A stretch of 64,000 nt of DNA from Hymenobacter sp. 15J16-1T3B (GTDB taxonomy: Bacteria; Bacteroidota; Bacteroidia; Cytophagales; Hymenobacteraceae), in the NCBI RefSeq assembly GCF_020711235.1, contig NZ_JAJFAV010000005.1:1-64000 (forward strand), in the 5' to 3' direction. Made by a program: the position numbers and the translations under genes. How positions within the stretch are numbered: the stretch's first letter is position 1; each line of letters starts with the position of its first letter. Positions 22,710 to 32,865 of the stretch are shown in pieces. A model generated the notes under the pieces. It had not been told where the DNA came from. It did not search any database and saw only the letters and a program-made list of their open reading frames with translations.

Positions 22710-25244
22710 TTGACCTACCCCGACCTGCCCATCCGCGCCGCGCTGCCCGACTTACTGGCGGCGCTGGAGGCCGGCAACCGCGCCGTGCTGCAAGCCCCGC
22801 CCGGCGCCGGCAAGACCACGCTGGTGCCCCTGGCGTTGCTAGAGGCGCCTTGGCGGCCGGCGGAGGGCAAAATCATCATGCTGGAGCCGCGCCGGCTGGC
22901 GGCCCGGGCCGCCGCCACGCGCATGGCCCAGCTACTGGGCGAGCCGGTGGGCCAAACCGTGGGCTACCGCGTGCGCCTCGAAAACAAGGTTTCGGCCCGC
23001 ACCCGCATCGAAGTCGTGACCGAAGGTATTTTGACGCGTCTGGTGCAGGACGACCCCGCGCTGGAGGGCGTGGCCGCCGTGCTCTTCGACGAATTTCACG
23101 AGCGCAGCCTGCAGGCCGACCTGGGCCTGGCCCTCACGCTCGACGCCCAGCAAGTGCTGCGGCCAGATTTGCGCCTCGTCGTCATGTCGGCCACCTTGGA
23201 CGCGGCTCGGCTGGGGCCCTGGCTGCAGGCACCGGTGGTGACAAGCGAGGGCCGCATGTACCCGGTCGAAACGATTTACCTGAGCCCGCGCCGCGCCGCG
23301 GGCCTGTCGAACCGCCCCGGCGACCGGCTGGCCGAGCTGACCCCGGCTACCGTGCGCGAGGCCCTCAGCACCCAAACCGGGGACGTGCTAGTATTCCTGC
23401 CCGGCCTGGCCGACCAGCGCCGCGTGGGCGAAAAGCTGGACACCACGCTGCCGGCCGAAGTCGACCTTCACGTGCTGCACGGCGAGCTGCCGCTGGACAA
23501 GCAGGACGCCGCCCTGCGCCCGGCCCCCGCCGGCCGCCGCAAAGTGGTGCTGGCCACCAGCATTGCCGAAACCAGCCTCACCATCGAAGGCGTGCGGGTG
23601 GTGGTCGACGGCGGGTTTGCCCGGGTGCCGCGCTTCGTGCCGCGCACCGGCCTGACCACGCTCGAAACCGTGCCCGTCAGCCAGGCGGCGGCCGACCAGC
23701 GCCGGGGCCGGGCCGGCCGCCTCGGCCCCGGCGTGTGCTACCGCCTCTGGCCCGAAATCGACCAGGCCACGCTGCCGGCGCACCTAGCCCCCGAAATCCT
23801 CACCGCCGACCTCAGCGCCCTGGCCCTGGAGCTGGCCCTGTGGGGCGCCGAAGCCCCGAATCTGCTCTGGCTCGATGCCCCGCCCGCCCCGGCGCTGGCC
23901 CAGGCCCGGGAGCTGCTCGTGCGCCTCGGGGCCCTCACCGCCGCCGGCCAGCCCACCGCTCACGGCCGCGAGCTGGCCCGCCTCGGCTTGCCCCCGCGCT
24001 TGGGCCACCTCGTGGTGCGCGGCCGTGAGCTGGGCCACGGCCCCACGGCCTGCGCCCTGGCGGCGTTGCTGGCGGAACGCGACATTCTGCGGGCCACCGA
24101 CGGCCGTCCCGCCCCGCCCGACCTGCGCCTGCGCCTCGAAGCCTTGCAAACCGGTCGGGCGCCGTTGCCGGGACTTTTACCCGACGCTCAGGGCCTGCGC
24201 CGTGTGCGCGAAGCCGCCACGGCCCTGCGCGGCCGCGCCGGCGTGAAAGCCGCCGACTTAGAACCCGACATGGCCGGCTTGCTGGCCGCACTGGCCTACC
24301 CCGACCGCCTCGGCCAGCGCGAGGGCACGGACCGCCTGCGCCTCGTCACCGGCCAGCGCGTGCAGCTGCCCGCCGAGTTCTTCGCCGGCTCCGATGTATT
24401 CTTCGCTGCCGCCCACCTCGACGGCCCCGCCAATGCCCCGCGCGCTGCGCTGGCCGCGCCGCTGTCGAAACCTGAGGTGGAAGAGCTGTTTGGCGAGCAA
24501 ATCAGCGAGCAGGCCGAAGTGCAGTTTGACGCGGCCACCGGGCGGGTGCTGGCCCGCAAGCTGCGCCGCCTGGGCGCCCTGGTCTTGTCGGAAACTAACC
24601 TGCCCAACCCCAGCGCCGAGGAAGTGGCCGCTGCCCTGCTCACGGCCGTGCTCGGCGGCGAGCTGCGCGCCCTGAATTGGACCGAGCACGCCCAGCAAGT
24701 ACGGGAGCGGCTGGCCTTTCTGCATCACCTGGCGCCCGCCGACTGGCCCGCCGTGTCGACCGAAGCGCTGCTGGCCGATGCCGCCGACTGGCTCGCGCCC
24801 AACTTGGCCGGCCTGCGCAGCCTCGCCGACGTGAGCCGCCTCGACGTGGCCGAGCTGCTGCTGCAGCGTCTGCCCGGCGGCTGGGCCCAGCGCCAGGAGC
24901 TGGACCGCCTCGCCCCCGCGCACCTGGAAGTCCCCAGCGGCTCGCACGTGCGCATTGATTACAGTGACCCGGCCGCGCCGGTGCTGGCGGTGAAGCTGCA
25001 GGAGTTGTTCGGCTTGGTGGAAACGCCCGCCGTGGCCGCGGGCCGGGTGCCGCTGCTGCTGCACTTGCTCAGCCCCGGCGGCCGCCCGGCCCAGGTCACC
25101 CGCGACCTGCGCAGCTTTTGGCAGACCGGCTACTTCGAGGTGCGGAAGGACCTGCGCGGCCGCTACCCCAAGCACCCCTGGCCCGACGACCCCATGTCGC
25201 ACGTGCCCACCAAGCTGACGAAAAAGCGCCTGGAAGGCCAGTAG
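22710..25244 (+). CDS. hrpB: ATP-dependent helicase HrpB
   Basis: An 844-residue DExH-box RNA helicase of the HrpA/HrpB group. Walker A is PPGAGKTT (31-37), motif II is DEFH (127-130), motif III is SATLD (about 162). IAETSLTIEGVRVVVDGG and QRRGRAGRLGPGVCYRLW are motifs V and VI. The HrpB-specific C-terminal domain ends near KRLEGQ, with TKHPWPDDP-like PKHPWPDDP. The TTG start at 22710 (M-TYPDLPIRAALPDLL) gives the normal N-terminus and no ATG fits. RNA target unknown. Strong GC bias. Confidence 0.93.
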   Translation: MTYPDLPIRAALPDLLAALEAGNRAVLQAPPGAGKTTLVPLALLEAPWRPAEGKIIMLEPRRLAARAAATRMAQLLGEPVGQTVGYRVRLENKVSARTRIEVVTEGILTRLVQDDPALEGVAAVLFDEFHERSLQADLGLALTLDAQQVLRPDLRLVVMSATLDAARLGPWLQAPVVTSEGRMYPVETIYLSPRRAAGLSNRPGDRLAELTPATVREALSTQTGDVLVFLPGLADQRRVGEKLDTTLPAEVDLHVLHGELPLDKQDAALRPAPAGRRKVVLATSIAETSLTIEGVRVVVDGGFARVPRFVPRTGLTTLETVPVSQAAADQRRGRAGRLGPGVCYRLWPEIDQATLPAHLAPEILTADLSALALELALWGAEAPNLLWLDAPPAPALAQARELLVRLGALTAAGQPTAHGRELARLGLPPRLGHLVVRGRELGHGPTACALAALLAERDILRATDGRPAPPDLRLRLEALQTGRAPLPGLLPDAQGLRRVREAATALRGRAGVKAADLEPDMAGLLAALAYPDRLGQREGTDRLRLVTGQRVQLPAEFFAGSDVFFAAAHLDGPANAPRAALAAPLSKPEVEELFGEQISEQAEVQFDAATGRVLARKLRRLGALVLSETNLPNPSAEEVAAALLTAVLGGELRALNWTEHAQQVRERLAFLHHLAPADWPAVSTEALLADAADWLAPNLAGLRSLADVSRLDVAELLLQRLPGGWAQRQELDRLAPAHLEVPSGSHVRIDYSDPAAPVLAVKLQELFGLVETPAVAAGRVPLLLHLLSPGGRPAQVTRDLRSFWQTGYFEVRKDLRGRYPKHPWPDDPMSHVPTKLTKKRLEGQ

Positions 25245-25344
25245 CAGCGTAGCGCGCAGGTTGCTTCGCGTACCGCATAATGGCAACCCTTGAAGCGTTC
25301 TGCGACAATCGTTCGGGCTACGCCAAGCAGGACTGCGCACTATT

Positions 25345-26163
25345 TCACCCGCGCACCGGCCACGGCGGGCTTTGCCACTGCTGCCCGTCGTGCATGACGA
25401 GCACCGGCCGGGGCTCCGCAATCAGGCTGCTGTGGGTAAGCAGCCCGGTGTCGGCGGCCCAGGTGTGCAGTAGCATGGCGGGCGGGCCGAAGCTTACTTC
25501 CAGGCTCCGCGGCCGCCGAAAATCCGGCAGCAGCTGGTGCAACGTGGACGGGCAGACCACGGCCAAGGCGCCGTGTAACGGCCGCTGCACGCCCATGTGC
25601 AAGTGCCCGGCCAGCACGCGCTCCACCTGCGGGTGCCGCGCTACGACGGTGCCAAATTCACTCATGACATCAAGGCCGATGCCATCGAACGGCGCCAGGC
25701 CGCAGCGGAACGGCGGGTGGTGCATCAGGATGATGGTGGGCCGCTCGGGCTGCTCCGAAAGCCGCTCCTCGAGCCACTGTAGGCGCGCCGGGCACAGCGT
25801 GCCGCCGTCCTGCCCCGGCACGTGGGTATCCAGGGCCAGCAGCCGCAGCGAGCCGGCCTCCACCGTGTATTGCACGAAATCAGGCATGGCCTGCGCGCCC
25901 TGCGGCCCGAACAGCGCCCGCAGCCGCGGCCGGTCGTCGTGGTTGCCGGGAATGACGTAGACCGGTATCGTTAGCGGCCGCAGCAGCTCCCGAAAGTGCG
26001 CGTACTCGGTCTCGGAGCCGTGCTCGGTACAGTCGCCGGTAATCAGCACCACGTCGGGCACGGCGGGCAGGTGCAGCAGGTGCGTTACGGCCGCCCGCAG
26101 GCGCGCCGCGGCTTCCGGCGACTCGTCGTTGATGTGGGTGTCGCTGAGCTGGGCAATAATCAT
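25345..26163 (-). CDS. Metallophosphoesterase (CpdA-like cyclic-nucleotide phosphodiesterase)
   Basis: 272 residues carrying all five calcineurin-like metal motifs: QLSDTHI (D-x-H), TGDCTEHG (GD), PGNHDDR (GNHD), LMHHPPF and AGHLHMG. This set and the order match class III cyclic nucleotide phosphodiesterases (CpdA/Icc). The ATG at 26163 gives MIIAQLSDTHI; the seven extra residues upstream are unneeded. cAMP is the expected substrate but 2',3'-cyclic nucleotides are possible. Its start is 60 bases after the FRG gene on the same strand. Confidence 0.88.
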   Translation of the reverse strand: MIIAQLSDTHINDESPEAAARLRAAVTHLLHLPAVPDVVLITGDCTEHGSETEYAHFRELLRPLTIPVYVIPGNHDDRPRLRALFGPQGAQAMPDFVQYTVEAGSLRLLALDTHVPGQDGGTLCPARLQWLEERLSEQPERPTIILMHHPPFRCGLAPFDGIGLDVMSEFGTVVARHPQVERVLAGHLHMGVQRPLHGALAVVCPSTLHQLLPDFRRPRSLEVSFGPPAMLLHTWAADTGLLTHSSLIAEPRPVLVMHDGQQWQSPPWPVRG

Positions 26164-26223
26164 GGGCGCAACAGTTTGGGGCAAGCTAACACCACGCGGC
26201 CAGACGCGCAGCCAGCGGGCCGA

Positions 26224-27072
26224 TTAGTCCTCAACCGTCGGGCGGCTCGGCCCTGGGCCCGGCTGCCCGTGCGCCTGGCTGTAGTGGCGGTGCAGCCAGC
26301 GGCTCAGCCCGCCCAAGCCCGGGAACAGCACCCGTTCGGTGATGTTGGCCTGATCGAGCTTGTCGCGGGTTTCCCACTTCAGGTGGGCCGGCAGGATGAT
26401 GCGAAAAAACAGCTCGGGGTGCTCTTCCAGCCAGGTGTCCAAGTCGGCCTGCGCCGTCGACATCAGGGCAAACAGCGCGTACTGGTGCAGGATACGCGCA
26501 TCCAGGGAGGGCGGCTCCAGAAACAGCAGAAACGGCTGCTCGGGCTGCATTTCCTCCAACTCGCGCAGGTTGCGGCACACCGGCTGCAGCAGCTCGGGCG
26601 TAAACACGTTCGAGCCCTCGGCGCGCAGGGCGTCGCGCAGACGGGCGGGCATGTACTCGGCGGCCTTCACGTAGTTCAGCGCCCAGATAACGCCGTCCTG
26701 GTGGTAGGCTTCCAGGTCGTCGGTGGCGAAGTGCAGGGCCACGTAGGGCGAGTACGTCCAGTCGAGCAGGCGCGTGGGCAGGCCGTGGTGCTGGGCCACG
26801 GCCAGCCAGTCCCACACCGAGGAGTGGTCGGGCACGGCCGTGTCGTGGGCGTACTTGCGAAAGTTGCGCAGCAGGTGGTGCTCCAGCTCGTGGTAGGGCC
26901 CGCCGAGGCGCTGCAAGCTGGTGCTCAGGGTGTAGTCGCGCGAGCGGACGCCGCGGTACACGAAGGGCGAGCGGAAGCGGCCGATGCGGCCGTCCCAGGT
27001 GTCGCGGAAGAGCACGTGCTGCAATTCTTCCCAGGAGCTGACGTGAATTTCGGTCGGGAGGGCGGAGGACAC
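26224..27072 (-). CDS. FRG-domain protein
   Basis: 282 residues with a full FRG domain over about 10-240. The name motif appears as VYRGVRSRDYTLSTSLQR, followed by WDWLAVAQHHGLPTRLLDWTYSPYVALHFA, the most conserved block. FRG domains are poorly characterised and are seen in defence-linked and stress-linked loci. GTG start (GTG TCC TCC GCC). It is followed on the same strand by the metallophosphoesterase with a 60-base gap, so co-transcription is possible. No other defence genes lie nearby. Confidence 0.82.
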   Translation of the reverse strand: MSSALPTEIHVSSWEELQHVLFRDTWDGRIGRFRSPFVYRGVRSRDYTLSTSLQRLGGPYHELEHHLLRNFRKYAHDTAVPDHSSVWDWLAVAQHHGLPTRLLDWTYSPYVALHFATDDLEAYHQDGVIWALNYVKAAEYMPARLRDALRAEGSNVFTPELLQPVCRNLRELEEMQPEQPFLLFLEPPSLDARILHQYALFALMSTAQADLDTWLEEHPELFFRIILPAHLKWETRDKLDQANITERVLFPGLGGLSRWLHRHYSQAHGQPGPGPSRPTVED

Positions 27073-27173
27073 GGATGGGCGGGCTTAGGCGGAAACGGGC
27101 GGCGCTGCGAAGTACGCAAAGTTGGGGCAAGGCGACGGTCGACCGTGGCCACGGCGCGCCGCACCGAAAAACT

Positions 27174-27257
27174 TAACACGCTCCGGCCGAAAACTTAACA
27201 CACCCGACCATAACATTCCGGTAACATTGCTCGATATTCGGTAACAGTTTCGTAACA
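27174..27257. promoter_or_regulatory. Array of six TAACA direct repeats upstream of the DUF2490 gene
   Basis: TAACA occurs at 27174, 27196, 27211, 27222, 27242 and 27253, all in one direction. The steps are 22, 15, 11, 20 and 11 bases. Several are preceded by CT or GG (CTTAACAC, GGTAACA, CGTAACAC). In this GC-rich DNA it is a likely protein-binding array. Confidence 0.45.
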
Positions 27258-27276
27258 CACCATTCCACCGCCGAGC

Positions 27277-28062
27277 ATGAGCCCACTCCTACGCGCTGTT
27301 GCCGGGCTGTTGCTCCTGTTCGGCAGCGCCCGCCCCGTTCTCGCCCAGTTGCCCGAAGCCCGCGTGGCCGACGACAACCGCCACCTCTGGCTGGTGTACA
27401 ACGGCAGCTTCCGCCTCGCCGAGCACTGGGGCCTGTACACCGAAGCCCAGCTGCGCCGCGCCAACTTCGGCCGGGCCCCGCAGCAAAACCTGGTGCGCGC
27501 CGCCGTCGACTACCACGCCTGCAAGAACCTGATGCTCAGCGGCGGCTATGCCTACCAGAAGTCCTTCCCCTACGGCGACTTCCCGGCCGCCAGCAACTCG
27601 CCCGAAAACCGCCTCTACGAGCAGCTGGTGCTCCGCGACGAGGCCGGCCGCCTGCGGCTGCAGCACCGCTACCGCCTGGAGCAGCGCTGGATTCGCTGGC
27701 CCGACGACGCCACCTTTACCTACCAGAACCGCACCCGCTACCAGCTGCGGGCCCAGCTGCCGCTGTTCGGCCCCGAACTGACGCCGCGCATGCCCTACCT
27801 CGTGGCCTCCGACGAGGTGTTTATCAACTTCGGCCGCCACGTGCGCAGCAACATTTTCGACCAGAACCGCTTCTACGCCGGCTTCGGCTACGCCGCCTCC
27901 AAGTTTGTCAACCTGGAAGCCGGCTACCTCAACCAGCTGGTGCAACAGCGCAACGGCCGCGTGTTCGAGCACAACCACACCCTGCAGCTAAGCGTGCTGC
28001 TCAACGTGGATCTGCGCCGCGACCCGCGCGGCGTGGCGGAGCCGCAATCGGCCAACGACTAG
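27277..28062 (+). CDS. DUF2490-family outer-membrane protein (paralogue)
   Basis: 261 residues, with signal peptide (LRAVAGLLLLFGSARPVLAQ) and then a beta-rich DUF2490 domain. It shares EAQLRRA, FPYGDFP, HRYRLEQRW and VFINFGRHV with the paralogue at 3392-4132, and similarity continues to the C-terminus (LLNVDLRRD). Outer-membrane location is inferred. The upstream region has six TAACA repeats not found at the other copy, so the two are probably regulated differently. Confidence 0.78.
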   Translation: MSPLLRAVAGLLLLFGSARPVLAQLPEARVADDNRHLWLVYNGSFRLAEHWGLYTEAQLRRANFGRAPQQNLVRAAVDYHACKNLMLSGGYAYQKSFPYGDFPAASNSPENRLYEQLVLRDEAGRLRLQHRYRLEQRWIRWPDDATFTYQNRTRYQLRAQLPLFGPELTPRMPYLVASDEVFINFGRHVRSNIFDQNRFYAGFGYAASKFVNLEAGYLNQLVQQRNGRVFEHNHTLQLSVLLNVDLRRDPRGVAEPQSAND

Positions 28063-28103
28063 GAGCCGGCGGCCGTTAGCTTTCCATTAAGTAAGCCGCC
28101 GCG

Positions 28104-29654
<1,551 letters not shown>

Positions 29655-29706
29655 GTGTGGCCGCCACGGCCCCGCCGGGGCCGCCAAAAAACCGTTTAGG
29701 TTGCCG

Positions 29707-29734
29707 AACCGCCGCCCCATTTCGGGCGGCGGTT
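29707..29734. terminator. Terminator of guaB
   Basis: An 11-bp stem AACCGCCGCCC / GGGCGGCGGTT with a six-base loop, followed by TTGG. About 52 bases after the stop codon. Confidence 0.8.
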
Positions 29735-29875
29735 TTGGTATACTACTGACTGCCAGCTGCTCTTCGTTAAAAGGCCATTAAAGGCCTTATCTATTTTCTA
29801 GGGGGTTCGTATCTTGGTCCTCCTGCCGCGGGCATCTTCGTTTTTCGCGGCCCGCTCCTCCCTTCTCCACCTCGC

Positions 29876-31960
29876 ATGATTGCACTGCTTCGCAAGCTCA
29901 TTCCGCTAGCCCTGCCCCTGGCAGTGGTCAGCTGGCTAGGGCTGTTGGTGTGCATGCTGCTGCGCGCTAGTCCGGCCGCCGCGGCCCGCTGGGGCACGCC
30001 GCCCGACTGGGTCATCCTGACCGCGCAAGCCCTGTTTGCCGCCGGTATTTTCTTGCACGAGCGCGCCCGGCCCGACCGGTTGCGCGGCACCGAGTTTGTG
30101 CCCCTGCTGCGCCAGTTGCTGGTGTGGCCCGGGGCTTTGGCCGCGGTGTGCGTGCTGCTGCACCTGACGCAGCACCTGCTGGCGGCCTACGTGCCCGACC
30201 GCGGCCCCGTGCTGCTGAACGCGTTTTACACGGTCAACCTCGGGCTGTTCGTGTATTTCCTGGCCCGTACTTGCTACACGTGGCGGTCCTTGGTGTTTTT
30301 CCGGGCCCAGCCGCGCACCCGCCAAGAATGGCGCTGGTTCGAAGTGCTGCTGGGCGCTTCCCTGCTGTTCCGCCTTGTCAGCGGCGACACCACCTCGTGG
30401 GTGCTCATGCCGGTGCTGCTGGGGCTGGCCGGCCTGGGCGTGTACCTAAGCGCGCACCAGCAATGGATAGCCTACCTGAACCGCCGCCAGAAGTGGGAAA
30501 TCGTGTTTTTGCAACTGGCCATTCTCGGCGTCATGGCCGTGTTTGTGGTCTACTTCCTCAACCTGCAAAACGACCCGCAGCTGGCCGGCCCGCTGGCCCA
30601 GCACGCGTTTCTGGTGCTGACGAGCTTTTTCGCCGGCTTCTACGCCGTGATGGGCTTCCTGGTGACCTTGTTCAACCTGCCCACTGCGGGCGTATTTGAG
30701 CAGAAGCGCGAGGAAATCCTGAGCATGCAGCGCCTCTCGCAACTTATCCAGAAAGGACAAAGCGAAAAGGAGGTGTACTCACTCCTGTTCGACTCCGCCG
30801 TGCAAACGGTGGAGGCCGACGCCGCGTGGCTTGATCTGGACACCGACAACGACGGCCCCGGGTTTTCCTACCGCGTCGATGCCGGCACGCGCGAGGGCAT
30901 CTGCCGCCTGCTGGCCGACTACAACATCGGCCACATCGAGTACCTCAACAACGACCTGCCCAACAGCGCCGGCTTCCGCGCCCTGGAGCTGCCCTACGGC
31001 TCGCTCATCGTGATGCCGCTGCGCTCCACCAAGCACCACTACGGCACGCTCTACCTGCTGAAAGAAACGCGCCAGGGCTTCGACCGGGAAAACCTGAGTT
31101 TGCTGCAGATCTTCACCAACCAGACGGTGCTCAGCATCGAGAACCTGCGCCTGCTGCAGGAATCCTTGCAGTCGGAGCGCGTGAAGGAGGAACTCAAGAT
31201 TGCCAGCTTGGTGCAGGAAAGCCTGATTCCGAAGACCCTGCCGGCCGACAGCTGGTTTGAAATTCGCTGGCACAGCCTGCCCGCCCGCGAGGTCGGCGGC
31301 GACTTTTACGACTTTCTGCAGCTCAGCGCCTCGCGCATTGCCATCATTATCGGCGACGTGTCGGGCAAGGGCACCACGGCGGCCTTCCACGTGGCCCAGA
31401 TGAAGGGCATCTTCCACTCGCTGATGCTGCTCGACAAGCCCGAGAGGGGCCAGCCCCTGCAACCGAGCAAGTTTATGGCCATGGCCAACCAAGCCCTGAG
31501 CCACTGCCTGGAGCGCAGCTCGTTTATCACCGCCTCCTTCTACATCGTCGATTACAAGGAGCGGGGCTTCGCCTTTGCGCGGGCTGGGCACTGCCACACG
31601 CTCTACTACAACGCCATCACCGAGGAAACCTTCTACTTCCAGACAGAAGGCCTGGGCCTGGGCATTCTGCGCGACGGGGCGGCCTACGAGAAGCGCATCA
31701 AGAACATGTACTACGACTACAACCCCGGCGACGTGATGGTGATGTACACCGACGGCATCGTGGAGGCGCGCAACGCGCAGGAGGAAGAGTACGGCGAGGA
31801 CCGACTGCGTAAGCTCCTGGAACGCAGCCACTACCTCGAAGCCGAGGACATCAAGCAGAGCATCATTCGCGACCTAGAAGAATTCAGCCGCGGCCTGCCG
31901 CCCTTCGACGACCAAACCCTGCTCGTCATCAAGTTCAAGAACGCCCAACCCCTCGCCTAG
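29876..31960 (+). CDS. Membrane-bound SpoIIE-type Ser phosphatase with GAF domain
   Basis: 694 residues and the first gene of a partner-switching module. Residues 1-270 hold about seven or eight membrane helices; 290-420 form a GAF-like sensor (DAAWLDLDTDNDGPGFSY, RQGFDRENLSLLQIFTNQTVL). A short coiled coil leads into the PPM/SpoIIE domain (about 450-690), with REVGGDFYDFLQL, IGDVSGKGTTAAF and MVMYTDGIVEARN carrying the metal-binding Asp residues. It is expected to dephosphorylate the STAS protein encoded next, 20 bases downstream. The signal that it senses is unknown. Confidence 0.9.
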   Translation: MIALLRKLIPLALPLAVVSWLGLLVCMLLRASPAAAARWGTPPDWVILTAQALFAAGIFLHERARPDRLRGTEFVPLLRQLLVWPGALAAVCVLLHLTQHLLAAYVPDRGPVLLNAFYTVNLGLFVYFLARTCYTWRSLVFFRAQPRTRQEWRWFEVLLGASLLFRLVSGDTTSWVLMPVLLGLAGLGVYLSAHQQWIAYLNRRQKWEIVFLQLAILGVMAVFVVYFLNLQNDPQLAGPLAQHAFLVLTSFFAGFYAVMGFLVTLFNLPTAGVFEQKREEILSMQRLSQLIQKGQSEKEVYSLLFDSAVQTVEADAAWLDLDTDNDGPGFSYRVDAGTREGICRLLADYNIGHIEYLNNDLPNSAGFRALELPYGSLIVMPLRSTKHHYGTLYLLKETRQGFDRENLSLLQIFTNQTVLSIENLRLLQESLQSERVKEELKIASLVQESLIPKTLPADSWFEIRWHSLPAREVGGDFYDFLQLSASRIAIIIGDVSGKGTTAAFHVAQMKGIFHSLMLLDKPERGQPLQPSKFMAMANQALSHCLERSSFITASFYIVDYKERGFAFARAGHCHTLYYNAITEETFYFQTEGLGLGILRDGAAYEKRIKNMYYDYNPGDVMVMYTDGIVEARNAQEEEYGEDRLRKLLERSHYLEAEDIKQSIIRDLEEFSRGLPPFDDQTLLVIKFKNAQPLA

Positions 31961-31980
31961 CCGCCGCGTAGAACTCAGCT

Positions 31981-32310
31981 ATGAAAATTGCACACCACGC
32001 CATCAACGATACCCTGACTCTCGCCCTCGACGGCGAGCTGGACGCCAGCTCCTCCGTGTCGCTCGACACGGAACTGACCAAGCCCGACGTGCTCGATTAC
32101 CGCAAGGTGATGATTGACTGCCAGCGCCTGAATTACATCTCGTCGGCCGGCCTGGGCGTGTTTATCTCGCACCTACAGCGCTTTCAGGACGCGGGCGTGA
32201 AGCTGGTGTTCTTCAACATGCAGGAAAAAGTCCACAACGTGTTCGAGATTCTGGGCCTCGACTCGCTGATGACCATTGTGCCCACCGAACAGGAGGCTAC
32301 GGCCGTCTAA
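31981..32310 (+). CDS. STAS-domain anti-sigma factor antagonist
   Basis: 109 residues of the SpoIIAA/RsbV type. The phosphorylatable Ser lies in DCQRLNYISSAGLGVF (Ser54/Ser55). It would be phosphorylated by the next gene's HATPase and dephosphorylated by the SpoIIE phosphatase. ATG start, 20 bases after the phosphatase and 25 bases before the HATPase gene. In Bacteroidota no sigma-B homologue is known, so the output is probably not a sigma factor; this is inference. Confidence 0.92.
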   Translation: MKIAHHAINDTLTLALDGELDASSSVSLDTELTKPDVLDYRKVMIDCQRLNYISSAGLGVFISHLQRFQDAGVKLVFFNMQEKVHNVFEILGLDSLMTIVPTEQEATAV

Positions 32311-32335
32311 TTCGTTGTTTTCGCCCGATTTCGCC

Positions 32336-32746
32336 ATGCAGCACACCATCCGCGTCAGTTGCAGCCGCAGCAATCTGAAGACGGTGCGCGATTTTGTGGC
32401 GGGCGTGCTGCAGGAGCATCAGCTGTCCGACATTCTGCAAAACCAAATTATCCTGGCCGTCGACGAGATTGTGGCCAATCTGATTATCCACTCCAACCAC
32501 GAGGACGAGCACAAGCACCTCGACATCCGGGTGGAAATTGCTAACCACGAGTTCCGCTTCGAAGCCGAGGACGACGGGCAATCCTTTTCGCCGGCCGAAT
32601 ACCGCGACCCGGACCTGGAGGAGCACATCCGCACCGGCCGCAAGGGCGGCGTGGGCATTGCCCTGGTCAACCGCATCATGGACCACGTGGAGTACACCAC
32701 CATTGGCACGCGCAATTTTTGCCGCCTGAGCAAGCGGCTGCCCTGA
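32336..32746 (+). CDS. HATPase_c anti-sigma-type Ser kinase (RsbW-like)
   Basis: 136 residues of the GHKL fold. The N box is ILAVDEIVANLIIHSNHE, the G1 box is EDDGQSFSP and the G2 region is RKGGVGIALVNRIMD. It would bind ATP, phosphorylate the STAS protein and be released to act on a partner. The ATG at 32336 is chosen; the longer frame overlaps the STAS gene and adds residues without homology. A strong terminator lies 60 bases downstream. Confidence 0.9.
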   Translation: MQHTIRVSCSRSNLKTVRDFVAGVLQEHQLSDILQNQIILAVDEIVANLIIHSNHEDEHKHLDIRVEIANHEFRFEAEDDGQSFSPAEYRDPDLEEHIRTGRKGGVGIALVNRIMDHVEYTTIGTRNFCRLSKRLP

Positions 32747-32805
32747 GCATCAGGTCGCCCGGGGGCTTCGGCAGGCGCCGAATTTTGCGTAACATTGCGA
32801 CAAGC

Positions 32806-32849
32806 AGCCGTCCGCGCCGGGCGTGACCTAGCGTGCGGACGGCTTTTTT
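32806..32849. terminator. Intrinsic terminator between the HATPase gene and the PpiC lipoprotein gene
   Basis: A 10-bp stem AGCCGTCCGC / GCGGACGGCT with a 19-base loop, followed by TTTTTT. It ends only 16 bases before the next ATG (32866). That leaves almost no room for a promoter after it, so it may act as an attenuator if transcription comes from upstream. Confidence 0.85.
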
Positions 32850-32865
32850 GTGCCAATTAGTTTGT

